A stretch of DNA of 64,000 bases, taken from assembly GCA_036937835.1 (NCBI GenBank), contig CM072874.1, forward strand, positions 14,336,001 through 14,400,000, in the 5' to 3' direction. A model generated the notes under the pieces. It did no database searches. It saw only the letters and a program-made list of their open reading frames with translations, and was not told where the DNA came from. The position numbers and the translations under genes were made by a program. Below, piece after piece: positions 38,924-50,478 of the stretch (its first letter is position 1; the number at the start of each line of letters is the position of its first letter). Origin of the DNA: Pampus argenteus. Taxonomy: Eukaryota > Chordata > Actinopteri > Scombriformes > Stromateidae.

Positions 38924-40367
38924 AAAAAGAAGAAGAGAAAAGACAACTTTAAGCATCAGAACCGTTTGAGATCATTCATCATGTGATTGGGTGTCACAGA
39001 CAACCATTTTGCCAATGTGTCCTTGAGCGTACCCTCTGATTCCCTGCTAGCTCCAGAGTTGCTGCTCTTTGGCTGACTGTGACCTCTGATCTTTGGTGAA
39101 GGAATGAAAAAAAGAGAGAGATGAAGCTGTAAGCAGTGACTCGAACTAAGAACACAATGTGAAGGTGAGTGGTGCAGTTTGTGATGGCTCTGAATGGTGC
39201 TTAAATCTGCTCTTCACACAAATTGATTCATATGCGACCAAATTAGCTGTAAACGTACATACGAACATAAAAGATGCTGCACTAAGAACACAAATGACAC
39301 CATTAACATAATGTTACTGTCAGGACACTATAGAACACTCTAGACCTTGAGAACGGGCCTGTGGTTGGAAATTTCCTAACCATATTAGCTCTCTGGCTAC
39401 TGTGTGTCCTCTTCATTATGGTTCTCAGTTAATTACTTCATCCTGAGTACTTAAGCAGAAGTGAGAGCTCTCACATTACACCAAGAACAGAAATGAGAGT
39501 CAACAGCTGAATGCCAACCACTGGATTAAAAATGATAATCGTGTTAGAGCAGGGACCAGCATCTGAAGTGAGTGCCGATGATAATGAAACCGTGTGGTAA
39601 AGATACTGGTGCCATCTCTTTGTCTGGCTCACTTGCACGGGAAAGTAAAACACACACAGTTGCTTAAGAGCCAACAATTGGTTCTAATCAATGATAGGTG
39701 CCAAGACTTGTTTTGTGCTCATGTTGTGTTTTTATCTTCACAGTATGTTCCTGTACTTCCCTTTTCATATTCACACATTACAAACACCTGCACACATTGT
39801 TTGTGTTTGTGTGTGCATGCGTCTGCTATTTCCACTAAGCTGTTTCACTATTAACAATTGGCTCATTTCTCAGCAAGGCTACACCTGCCAACTATTGTTG
39901 GTGTGTACTTGCTAGCCTTGGCTGTGCACACAGTTTAGCAATAAGGGGCCTTCAGATGATGAAACGAGCCAATCAGCTGCCAGATACTGCTCAGTGTCAC
40001 TTATTAGTGGCAAGCTGCAAGTATGGAAGAGTGGAAAGCTTTCTTGATTGTTTGTGCTCAATGGGATTGCAGATTGAGCATGTGTGACTGGAATTAACGA
40101 GCAGGGGTTTTCTGAAGAAAAACTATTAAAAAGTTTTACTTGTACCTGTAGTATAGTATGTACATAAAACCACCAGTATCATTTATTGTAGTGGTCTTTG
40201 TAAAGACATTATTGGGCAGATGACAAATGAAGGGAACCCTCAAATACTGATGACAGGTGAAGGTTCAGGGTGAAGAAGGGCAGCTCATTTATAGCTTTAT
40301 ACAAACAAAAAAAACATGCTATTTGTTGAAAGCAACACATTGGCAATACATTGGTTTAAGATTGGTT

Positions 40368-40541
40368 CAGTCCTCATATTTCAGTAAGGTCATTCACATA
40401 GATATTGGCAATTATGAATCAGCTTCAGTACTGCTAAAAAATGGAGTTCCACATGGATCCATTCTTGGGCCCTTACTATTTTCTATTTACTTGCTACGAC
40501 TTGATCATATTATTTAGAAACACACCAACCAATTAAACAAC
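40368..40541 (+). pseudogene. LINE reverse-transcriptase fragment (CR1/L2/Rex-like)
   Basis: The frame reads IGNYESAS and then GVPHGSILGPLLFSIYLL. This is the conserved reverse-transcriptase block (GVPxGSxLGPLLF) of non-LTR retrotransposons, here with His for the usual Gln. After RLDHII an in-frame TAG is followed by KHTNQL, where related elements continue with a similar RKH segment, so the stop is an inactivating mutation. The catalytic YADD block that should follow is missing. About 58 codons survive. The IGNYxSxS lead-in and the block sequence point to the CR1/L2/Rex1 side of LINEs rather than L1 or RTE. It is a dead fragment. Confidence 0.8.
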
Positions 40542-40654
40542 AAGTAACTTGTTTTCATTTTATAAATGTAATAAATATGCTAAATGCATTTTGTGTAACT
40601 TTTCAGACCTCCATTTCCATTATGTGCAGAATATGGCAGCTCTGTACATTGATA

Positions 40655-40765
40655 TCTATACCAACTTTCATAGGAATCCATCCAAAAGTTGTTGAGAATT
40701 CAGTAGAGGAATTTAGGATCACCAAAGTCAGAACGATTCACCCTCTAGGTGATCGAGCCATTAGG
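40655..40765 (+). repeat. Second copy of the ~160-bp repeat unit
   Basis: It contains CCAACTTTCATAGGAATCC, then CATCC-AAAGTTGTTGAGA, then TTAGGATCACCAAAGTCAG and TTCACCCTCTAGG, in the same order as the 4.4-kb array. It lies about 115 bp after the LINE scrap. Whether the two belonged to one element is not clear. Confidence 0.6.
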
Positions 40766-42515
40766 ATCATTAACTGGATTATAGCTGCCTATAAGTTTAG
40801 GCTCTCAAAAATAACTATTAACTATAATTGCCATTATGGTTGAAACACAATGTGAATGTGTTTGATGAATGAAGTCTGATGCTTTGTACACATGCACTCT
40901 GACCTCTCTGACCAACCCTATTTATATAGGACAAATTGCTATACGAAAATGCCTAGAAACACCAGAAAGTCAATCTATTTCTTGATTTTTTTATCTGTGT
41001 TTTCATGTTTTCTGTATATGTGTCATTCAGCCAAATAAAAGTATCACTCAAGTCAACAGATAGTGTGCACACCCACCCATAGTCAATACGCATGGAGACT
41101 TTCAGCATCAAGTTGCTGTCATAACTGCAGTCAAGAGCTAAATAATGGATGGGAAAAAATACAATTACTTAACAGCTTGTCAATTCAATTAGCCTACTGT
41201 TTTAATGGCTTAATCACAATAACCCCTCCCCTTCTCTCTATCTCTTATATCTGGTTTGTTTAGCCCATGCTTTTCCTCCCCTTTTTTATGTGTAGGAGAT
41301 GACAGGAGTGAGAGGGAGGAAACAAATAACCAGTGCCCCAGAGAAGCTGTAAATGAAAGAGGAAGGCAGAAAAGTAATGAAGAAGGAAGGATGGAAAGAA
41401 GCAGTAGAGGCGACAGGACGTTGGTTGCAGGGATGAGGAGGAGATGACAGATTTATAGGAAACAAAGTAGATGAGACGAAGAAAATGAGGAAGAACAACA
41501 ACAACAACAGCAACAAGAAGCCTCGTAACTCCCACTACTCTTCCTCTGTCTATCTCAAAGACACAGAGGGATAAAAGAGAGACATTCAGATGTGTCATGA
41601 ACATATGTATACATATTGTACCTATCAGGGTACCAACATTTCTCTACAGGGCTTCTGTCCCAAGTTGGTACCTAACAGTGATAGCTTTAATGAACTTCAT
41701 GTTTACCTGTCCTGGTTTACAATGAACATAAACATTTTATTTTTCCACCTGATAAAATATTCATCTTTGCGGTCACTTGACATTACAGCAACAGGATTAC
41801 ACTATTTCAAAGTTGTGGCACAGAAAGCAGCAGGAATTATCAAATATTGTTGTTTTTTTCTACTGTAATAAGAATAAATAATTTTTTCTCATTCTTTACT
41901 GTTTTCTGATTACAAGTAGCTCCATTTTTCTCACCTACATCATTGTACATACACAAGTAGTAGGCAGGTTTGCTGCTAAAATCCCAGAAAACAGTCCAAC
42001 AAACACTCCAAACCAGTATGCACTGTACCTATAATGCTATATTTGTTAAAGCAATTAAAATGAGTATGTAACTGGTTATGAAACACAATCACAACCATAT
42101 GACCTACATAAGTAACAAGACTAATGCAGTGAAACTGAGAAACAAAACACTGGTTTCTGATTTCACAGCAGTTATGTACTTAAGTACAAATAAACACCTC
42201 CACACAACCCTGTGGGAAGGTGCCACGTTACCAAACTTGATGCTGAATGCAGCCTTTCATGTAACATAATGTAGAAACTGTACTAAAACAAAGTTCAGCC
42301 CATTTTGTTTTTCCACTATTGGCATATTACAAGTATTAACCTTACATAGCTCATCTACACCCTGCAAACAGCTGTGTTTAAAGAAGAAAAACGGTATTAA
42401 ATATAAGTCGTGCCTTCATTTCGACACAAGGCTGTGGTGATCATGAGAAATGCAGACTTCATTCTGAGTAACACTACCACTCTTGTCCACAGTCGCCACC
42501 AAAATCCACACAAAA

Positions 42516-42540
42516 TAAAAGTTACTTGAAGTAACTTTTA
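42516..42540. repeat. Perfect 25-bp palindrome
   Basis: Twelve-base arms, starting TAAAAGTTACTT, pair exactly around one central G. Confidence 0.85.
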
Positions 42541-42914
42541 AGCTTTGAAGAACAGCCAACTGCAGTGTGTTGCGCTTTTGATGAAGTTAGATAATAAATA
42601 TCAAAGGCGTGTGCTGCCTGTTGCTTGCAGATCAGAGTAAACTGAGAAACACATGCAGAACAAAAAAAATGTTTTTTTTATCGTCTCCTATGGGACACTA
42701 TAGCTTCTGTGTACTATTTGGTGCTTCACTGCAGAGATCAGAATGAGACGAATGCTTTGATGCATTCTGTAGGAGTTCGCTACAATGCTGGTAAAAATAA
42801 AAAGTTATTGTTTTATCATCAAAAGTCATCATAAAGCTTTAGAGTAACTTAATACCTTTACATCACTTGAGCAAGGTGAGAAGTTGAACCACTAGAGGTC
42901 AGCAAAAAACATTT

Positions 42915-42964
42915 CACTTTAAGTCCAGTACTTGAGTAAATGTTCTCGTTACCCTCCACCATTG
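42915..42964. mobile_element. Possible terminal fragment of a Tol2-like hAT element
   Basis: The stretch AGTACTTGAGTAAATGT followed by CGTTACCCTCCACCATTG closely resembles the end of common fish hAT elements, whose consensus closes in TTTCCACCACTG. The opposite end was not found, so this is a solitary or badly decayed tip. Confidence 0.4.
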
Positions 42965-43026
42965 GACATGATTGGTTGTTTAATCCTTGTTAAACTACAA
43001 GTGAACGCTGGAGACGATGGGACACA

Positions 43027-43049
43027 TACAGACGACGTCAACGTCTGTA
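43027..43049. repeat. 8-bp inverted repeat around a CRE-like core
   Basis: TACAGACG and CGTCTGTA pair exactly around a 7-nt spacer containing ACGTCA, similar to a cAMP-response half-site. It is short enough to be chance. Confidence 0.5.
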
Positions 43050-43220
43050 CATAAACAATCTTTAATGCCAACCGTGTCTCTGCTGGATTATGTTTATATG
43101 CTTCTAAGACTTGTCAGTTCAATAACATAATACAACCGCACATGTTTGTGCCTAAATCCTATTTGAAATATGCAAGTGGACAACATGAACAACCATGGAA
43201 CAACCTTATATATGATATAA

Positions 43221-43243
43221 ACACACACACGCACGCACACACC
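43221..43243. repeat. (AC)n/(GCAC)n microsatellite
   Basis: AC units with GCACGC interruptions. Confidence 0.85.
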
Positions 43244-43364
43244 TTACCGTCCCATCTACAGCTGATATCCCATGCTTCTGTCATCCGGCAGGGTTTGCAG
43301 ACTGGAACACAGAAACATGCAATTACCTGGTATTTCAAACACCACAGAGATCTCACACACTCGT

Positions 43365-43401
43365 ACACACACACGCACACACACACACACACACACGCAC
43401 G
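43365..43401. repeat. (AC)n microsatellite
   Basis: AC units with single GC interruptions. Confidence 0.92.
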
Positions 43402-44046
43402 CTCATACACAATTCATTTACACATACTGTCTTTGCCTGTATTTTTTTCCTCCAGCATCCTTGCAGCCCTCTCTCTCATTTTTCTCTACAGTTATATCTT
43501 CATACCAGCATGACAGTCAGTCCCAGCCTCTCCTATCTCCCTTTTCCATTTGTGTCTTGTTCTTCTTGGTTTAACTACCTCATCTAAACTCCTCTTTAAA
43601 ATTCCTTTTGTTTTATTCCACATCTATCTTGGGGTATTGGGGGTGGTCTTGAAGACAGAAAGTACAGTTGTTACTTAAAGGTTGCCAGTAGCAGCAGTAG
43701 TCTTTATTTTGTGGTATGTGTATTGTGTTGGAAAACAGTTTGGAAAAGGCTGTTTTAGTTAGGCTGAGTTAGGCTGATTAACCCAGAAAACGTATTTTAT
43801 TTATTTATTCCAGGTTAAAAGAAATGTCTATTTCAGCAGAAATGGCATCAGCAACAGGTGTATATTTCCTAAGTATGAAATGGCAGCAATATGGTACCTT
43901 CATTTATTTTACTGTTAAAGGTTTTACAGTGCACATTTACATTTACACACATGTGCAAATGGAAGAAACACTGCTCTAATTAAAATTTCCTATACATTTT
44001 AAGGAAATGTAAGTAAACTCCAAACAGTATGGGGATGAAAATAACT

Positions 44047-44054
44047 GTTAATTC
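44047..44054. repeat. Left target-site duplication of the hAT element
   Basis: GTTAATTC, identical to the octamer at 45570-45577. Confidence 0.9.
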
Positions 44055-45569
44055 TAGGGCTGACGGCAAACAATCGATTAGTCGTTGGTCGACCAAAAAA
44101 ATATTAGCTGACTAAAATTCTATTGGTCGATTGGTCGGAGGGAAAAAAAACGCGTCTTTTCGAAGGGCTGAAGGGCTTTTAATTTGACGAGTATGATAGA
44201 GGAAGTCGCCATGCCACTAATTTACTGTTGGCATACACCGTGTCTGCAAGAAGTTCTAAAATTTAAAAATTTTTAGTTCTAAAAAAAACACCTGTTGCGG
44301 AGTGAGGATGACGGTGCGAAGAAAACACTTCGTGAGGAAATTGACAAGAGGTGGGAGCTAAACGATAAGCTGCACTCCAGCATATACATCAAAGCTGCAG
44401 TCATAAAATCTGCCGTTCATGGAGGAAGAGAACCGGGACCAGGCATATGTTACGGTGTTGGACTTGGCTGAGAGTCTATCTCCAGCAGTAGAGCCTGCCC
44501 AGCACGCCAGCAGTGATGACGACGAACCTGGCCCCGCACCAAAGAAGAAAACGAAAAAGACAGAAGTGGGACGAGATATCCATGCTGATGGGTACAGATG
44601 AGGAGCACCAAACAGAAGAACATAACAGTGAGATGAAACGGTACTTAAAACAAAAGTTGAGTCGGGACCACTAAAAAAAGAGGAGCGCTACCCGAAGCTG
44701 GCCAGAGCAGCCAAGCGCATTCACTCCATCCCATCCACGTCCACACCATCGGAGCGCATCTTCTCCAAGGCCGGCTTCATTGTAAGCAAGACACGGAGTT
44801 CACTTCTTATTATCTTCTTATTATTATCTTATTTTAGGCCTATACATTGAGTTTTTATTTAATTAGTTGCCGTTGCGTTGGTCTGTTTATTTGCACTAAG
44901 ACGTGTTTCAGATTTGCCGATTGCCGGTTGTTAATTATTATTTAATTTTAATAGGCCTACTTGTCATTGGAATCTGATAGCTATCATATTTTATTCGTTA
45001 TCCTAAATATCAAAAGAAGCGGAAAAAAAGTTGTATTAGTTTAAGGCTGTGTTTTATTTTCTTTGTTACAATCGTCTTTCATGAACAATGTGTGTGTATC
45101 ACGTGTTTTAAATAAATATTCATCAGAATGTTAAGAGTCTGCCAGTCTTTCTGATTAATTTGTTTTGACACATCCTGAATACCAGAATCTGAAATAATAA
45201 CTTGCAGTTGTAACAGACGCAGACTGTGCTGTGCACAGTGTACTATGTCATGTCATGTTTTTTCCCCTTTTAACTCCGACTGGGAGAACTAGGCATTCAA
45301 CAGATTTTTATGTAGGTTAGTTAGGTTATGTAAATCAACCAGGCTTACATCACATATTTCAGGCAATCAGACAACATAATCATTTTAAAATGCCTGCATG
45401 GTTGAAAATCGCATGAAGGGTACCCTAGCCGTTAGTGGTAAATCACGTTATTTCGTTGTTGTTTTTTTTGTTTTGTTTTTTTGGAGGGGGCGGGGCGATT
45501 ATTCGATTAGTCGGAGTGAAAGCACGACCACTGGTCGACCAAGGAAATCCTTGGTTGAGGACAGCCCTA
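44055..45569 (+). mobile_element. Fossil hAT DNA transposon with perfect 8-bp target duplication
   Basis: The ends are TAGGGCTG and CAGCCCTA. Both subterminal regions repeat the motifs GACTAATCGA/TCGATTAGTC and GGTCGACCA in inverted orientation. The element is flanked by identical octamers GTTAATTC at 44047-44054 and 45570-45577; an 8-bp duplication is the hallmark of hAT transposition. Removing one copy restores continuous host sequence. The 1,515-bp body is smaller than an autonomous hAT (usually about 2.5-4.5 kb) and contains only broken transposase pieces, so this is an internally deleted, dead copy. It is the only element in the window with both ends and a perfect duplication. Confidence 0.9.
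44289..44850 (+). pseudogene. Broken hAT transposase remnant
   Basis: Pieces of one transposase lie in order but in different frames. The first (about 44289-44418) reads LREEIDKRWELNDKLHSS, the segment before the DPRFK block of hAT transposases. A second (44419-44601) is acidic then Lys-rich. A third (44579-44671) ends RYLKQKLSRDH and a stop, matching the region before the usual WW motif, which is lost. The fourth (44680-44850) reads RYPKLARAAKR, then IPSTSTPSERIFSKAGF and SKTRSSL, the hAT C-terminal dimerisation domain. The BED zinc finger and most of the catalytic core are absent. At least three frame breaks make it non-functional. It is not a host gene, although the dimerisation motif is well preserved. 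Confidence 0.85.
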
Positions 45570-45577
45570 GTTAATTC
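45570..45577. repeat. Right target-site duplication of the hAT element
   Basis: GTTAATTC, identical to the octamer at 44047-44054. Confidence 0.9.
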
Positions 45578-46337
45578 TGTACAGGGGAATACCTGCAATC
45601 TGGACCACGTATCACTACCAAATGAAACAGCACAGGTGCCATATATGTATTCACTGCTAAACCTAAAAGTTGTAGTGTAGCACACTAATGAATGCAATAT
45701 CTGTATTTCATAACTCCAATTGTATAACATCGTGTAACACAGACTTGCAATTCAATGAATTCAGTGTATGTTATATTTATCATGATATATTTTTGGAGTA
45801 ATAACCATCTTTTTCTCGGCTGCCGCCTGTGTGAAAGCTTTAGCATCTTGTTACCTCACAACATGTCTGTTTATCTGGTATCAGCAGCATCACTACATAA
45901 TCATGTCTTTTCTGAGCTTTGTGAGCTCAGATAATTCCCTCCAATGAACTGCACCCACGGAGGTCACCTTCACATGCAGACTGCACCTATAGGTCAAGCC
46001 CTAATTACATTACTATTGTGTGCACAAATTAAATGAAAGCAGCACATTTTCCCTGCACTTAGGTGGTGGTAAAGTTGCTCCTTGTGAGGTTATTTTAAAG
46101 TTTTCTGGAGTTAATTGGCTTGTATAATGGTCTCTCATTAGCTTCCTTAGTCATTAAGGTCTCCGGCTTGTTCCTATTAACAAACAACTTTGGATTGAGT
46201 TTGAAACATTGTTTCTCTGCAGGCTTTGATCAGCACACAGTTCACGAAGTGAAAACAAAGCCACCTGAGCCCTTCACGTTACCAAACCGAAAGATCAAAA
46301 CAGCCTGATGGGAACAAAAAAATATGCAAGCTCACTG

Positions 46338-46380
46338 CACGCACGCATGCACACACACACACACGCACGCACGCACACAA
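46338..46380. repeat. (AC)n/(GCAC)n microsatellite
   Basis: An AC core flanked by ACGC-type units. Confidence 0.9.
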
Positions 46381-46395
46381 ATGGTCCACGCCTGT

Positions 46396-46416
46396 TAAAA
46401 AATAAATAAATAAATA
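46396..46416. repeat. (AAAT)n microsatellite
   Basis: About five AAAT units, just after the AC repeat. Confidence 0.85.
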
Positions 46417-46975
46417 ATCTGATAAAGATGATAAAAACATGATCCCATAACAGTCCAGTCCACAGATCTGCTGTTTCTGAATCATCTGAATCACTAAAAT
46501 ATGGTCAAATACACATATATGAGTGAGGAGGCAGTTTGCTATTTGTTAGAAAATAGAGGAACAGTGAATTTCTACTATTTGGGGATTGCACAGTGTTACA
46601 ATTCATTGCTAATTCTTCATATATTCTCCCTGTATAACCACCAGCATCAGGTTTCCACTACTGATGGAGGTAACATTTTTCTATTTCCCGTTTTCATTCA
46701 AATTATCCAAACGTTTCCAAAGATAGGAGACAGTGTAAACAGACCGACACGCTGCATGTGAGCTCCAGTCCCTGATGCTGGAACACATGGCTGCTCTAAT
46801 AAGCAATAACACATTAATGTCTCAATTTTAAACCACTGTCTGAACACATTTGCAAGCTGCCATTTAGCTGGCTGCTTCTAATATGCCTGTCCTTATGTAG
46901 CTAATGCCTGGCTCCATTCCTGCCGTTGACCTGTCTCAGCTGACTGGCTTCGCACAGCTCTAGAAATGTCCCAAG

Positions 46976-47001
46976 CCCCCCCCCCCCCCCCCCCCCCCCC
47001 C
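46976..47001. repeat. C26 homopolymer
   Basis: Twenty-six consecutive C. On the minus strand it gives a poly-Gly stretch in a spurious frame. The exact length is likely unreliable in an assembly. Confidence 0.95.
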
Positions 47002-50000
47002 TCTCCCCCTGCTTAGTTTTCTTATTAGCATCTGTTGGTCACCAGTTGAAGAGGATGGTGGCACCACACGTGATGCCACCACAACAGCTGCTGTGTTAAA
47101 GTGGAAACCAGAAGTAGTCCAAACTCTCGGGGGGGGACTGGTGTGCCCTCTATCTGACACGAACGTCTCTGCAGTGGCTTTTTTCAGGTCTCTTAGCAAC
47201 CACAGCTGGCACTGTGATGGAGGTCATCTGCAGAACTGAGGTTCACTGATGGTTAAATACACAGAAATACAGAGATGTCTCAAAAAGGACAGAGAGTGGA
47301 TTTGCTTTTAGATGTATTCATCTAACAAAGAACTGTCTTGCTTTTAGGCCTAAACTTTGAGAACATGAAAAAAAAACTTTTTGATGAGCCCTCTAACTTG
47401 CCAGAATCATTTTTTTTTTTAACTTAACAAAAATACTGACTTTTTAAGGAAAAGTACAAACTCAGAATTTTAGGGGACCTTTATGTATCTGTAACATCCA
47501 CACTGACGCTCCCAACAGAAAACACGACTGCAGTACCTTAGTGTTTTGGTCTGCGTTACTGGGTCTTAAGACCAAAAGCAGTCTGCGTTGGTGTGGGCAT
47601 GCTCCTTCAGGTGCCTGTGAAATGAAATACAACCCAGGAAGTCCAGTTGGAGTAAAAGATCTGAGAGTATGAAGACTTATAAGAGATCAAAATGCACATT
47701 TACTCAGAGATACAATTTATGTAATGTATGTTGGTATTTCTGCAGCTTTGGCTCTTGTATTTGTTGTCATATTAATAAAAAAAATAGAAATATTTAAATA
47801 TGTTTATCCTATTCTTATAGTATCGAGCTTCTATCCTCAGCAGAAAATGACAATTTTGAATTCCCTCCATCTTAAGGCTATCGGTGGTGAATTGCACAGA
47901 ATGTGTTAATTTATACATAGTTTGAATCTGACTAAGAAAGTGAACTGCTGAATAAACATCGAAGAAACAAAAGAAACAAATCACTAACATTTGTTCGAGA
48001 CGCCACTACCAACCCACAAATCCAAATAAGTCAATTTCTGACCACTACTGAACTCCTTTTTTTCCTTTTTATTTTTTTAATTAATTTGCAGTTCAAAGAT
48101 AAGTTGTTGTCTGAGAGGCTTAATTTGGAAGAAATTAACCATTCTATACAAGACGGACATCATACGGATCTTAAGCAAATACACAAAACATGCAACATAT
48201 TAGCAAGTGGACTTGTCGAGGCAGGGTTTGATGCTAATTAAAACTTGCTCACGCACACAGGTGTATTCACTTAATCTGCCTGATTACATCTGTGCTCAGA
48301 CTGAAGATGAGTGGAGCTGTGCTGAGAATTACATGATTTAAACATAACTTGTGTTCAGATAATAAGAAAAAAACTCTTCCCACAGTCCAGAGAAGAAGTC
48401 TAATAAGAAAACAATTAAATGAATGCGATGATTCTTAAGGAATTTACCACTGATGTGAACTCACAGAGTAGGAACAATGTGAGACAGGCGCTGCTTCTCC
48501 TGGCTGTGGATGAAAGCTGGGCAGAATAATAACAGTGACGTTAGGGCTGTGCTGCTCTCGGGGTCAGAGAGTAAGTAATTACATGGAGAGGAAATAATAT
48601 CATTATTAATAAAATCATAGTCATTGCAAAACCTCAGTCAGGTCATTTAAAAACAGATAATGATTGTTCTTAAATTTAAAAAAAAGAAGCTTATAATGAG
48701 AAAAGATCAGAATGTGAGATTAGTGACAGTGATATAATGACAATAATAATTCAAAATTACTGCTGTCCGAGACTGCTGGCAGATTACAGAAAGGTCAACT
48801 TCATTGCATTTATCTTACTTGATTTTTTAAATCACATATGCAATCATGGATGATGCTTAATGGCCTTGACTCAATTCTGATGTTTATTCTGATCTGCGGT
48901 AATTAAGGACGCAAAGATTAACAGGATGTGCAGATGTGCACAACGGAAATATCGGAAAAGAAGACTGTAGTGTGTGTTGTGATGGTGTGTGTCTTTTTTA
49001 ATCAGCCTCAGCAGGTCAGACAGTGACTCCTCAGCTTTGATTCGCTGTGACCTCAAGTGTCCAGGTTTCCCTGAGAGATGCTCTGATTCCCCACAGCACT
49101 GGCAAACCTCACCACATACCGCGCTGAGCACTGACCTCTCTGAAGTGTGTCAAAGAATCAGAAAGCTGAAGAAAAAAAAAACCATGGAGTTTGGAGGAGG
49201 CTGCCTGCAGTTTTCATCTATGAGATGTACTCTCAGAGGCCTATATCAAATTTACAAGGTCAAAAAACTTCACAAAATTGACGCATTGGTTAACACTATG
49301 TCTGTATATATTGTTAGTAGTGTTTATGTCTACATATTAAAACCCTGTCTCCTAGAAATGACATCTATATACACTAATTTAACAGCAAATACATTCTGTT
49401 GTCAAGTCGCAAAATGCTGACATTGAATCATATTTAATTTTACCTACAATATCTGCTCTTCCAACACAAAATCCACACATAGCAACTAAAGCAAGATTGA
49501 AACCAAACCATTATTCCTTCAATTCGTGCTTGCTCAAGTCTGAACCCATTTTGGGATCAGGTTTTCTAAACATTCTCATGCATGTGTAACAAAGTCATAG
49601 ACCCAGAACAGAGTTGTGCAGTTTTCATTATGTTGTTGCCCTATCATTGCATTTAGCAAGATGTCTCATTCTATATAACTGGAAAACCTCATTAGAATTA
49701 CTGGAGAACCCAATGAAACCATTTCAATAATAGTGATAATACAGCATAAAGCATGAATGAACTAACTCACAGCATATGGTAACTTTGGTACAGGAACTGT
49801 TTTCTATGTTTACTACATACTTTCACAGCAGACTTTCTTCATGTTAAAGCAGGAAAATGCACAGGTACAATTAATACCATTTAGTTTTTCATGACCTTTT
49901 CATAGAGCATGATGCCTCAACGGTATATCTTCCTAGGACACGTCAATGAAACAGAGCCTTTGTTAATATTATCAGTCCCACCTGTGCTATTCCTGCTAGG

Positions 50001-50280
50001 ACAAGTTAAAATGTCAAAAGCCCCAGAAGAGCACAACAAACAAAAAAATGGAAAAAAGGACTAAACAAAAGAAATGAGGAAAAGGAACGAGGGAGATGTC
50101 AATGAATCACAGTCTGTACGTGCCCACGCAGATGTGAGGAGAGGTCTAATCAGCCAAAATGATTGAAAACGCACATGTGGATGCATCATAGGTGCATACA
50201 GAGATTTGAATGTCACACAAACAAAAAAGTGAATGAAAAGCCATCATTTCATCATCATCATTATTATTATTTCTCACTCT

Positions 50281-50478
50281 TACAGTGGGGAGAACAAGTA
50301 TTTGATGCACTGCCGATTTTGCAGGTTTTACCTGTAATTTCTATCATTCCAGCCCTCACAGACCTGCTAGTTGGTCTTTAAGAAGCCCCCCCTGTTCTCC
50401 ACTCATTTCCTGTATTAACCGCACCTGTTTGGACTCGTACCTGTATAAAAGACACCTGTCCAAACAAACGCCAACCTA
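50281..50478 (+). mobile_element. Tc1/mariner element remnant (left end)
   Basis: It starts with TA, then CAGTGGGGAGAACAAGTAT and a TTGATGCACTGCCG block, the well-known terminal inverted repeat of an abundant fish Tc1-like family. After an internal deletion it resumes with CACAGACCTGCTAG, then TTTAAGAAGCC, CTGTTCTCCACTCAT and GTATAAAAGACACCTGTCC, the leader before the transposase gene. Similarity stops near 50478, before any transposase codons, and there is no right end. It is therefore a truncated, non-mobile copy. The family recognition is from memory; the order of motifs leaves little doubt about the superfamily. Confidence 0.82.

Larger units (their letters stand above)
35553..40367. other. 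Non-coding stretch with microsatellites
   Basis: No exon was recognised. A long pyrimidine tract at 37760-38110 generates Phe/Ser-rich spurious frames. Stretches at 37130-37400 and 38200-38410 are complex and GC-richer than their surroundings, and could be conserved non-coding DNA. Confidence 0.5.
40766..44046. other. Non-coding stretch
   Basis: No exon was recognised. It holds a GA-rich tract at 41300-41500, a 25-bp palindrome at 42516-42540, a possible hAT tip at 42915-42964, a small inverted repeat at 43027-43049 and CA repeats at 43.2-43.4 kb. Confidence 0.5.
45578..50280. other. Non-coding stretch with microsatellites
   Basis: No exon was recognised. It contains a C26 run at 46976-47001 and complex, non-repetitive stretches at 45890-46060, 46780-46960 and 48200-48340 that are candidates for conserved non-coding elements. 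Confidence 0.5.

Noticed and set aside
44419..44601. Acidic/Lys-rich plus-strand frame as a possible small host gene
   Set aside because: It lies inside the hAT element between transposase pieces in other frames, so it is a transposase fragment.
48989..49420. 143-residue plus-strand frame and a minus-strand exon-like segment ending near the CAGCTTTC boundary
   Set aside because: The plus frame has no domain. The minus-strand acceptor-like T-rich tract is common in this DNA, and no protein match is evident.
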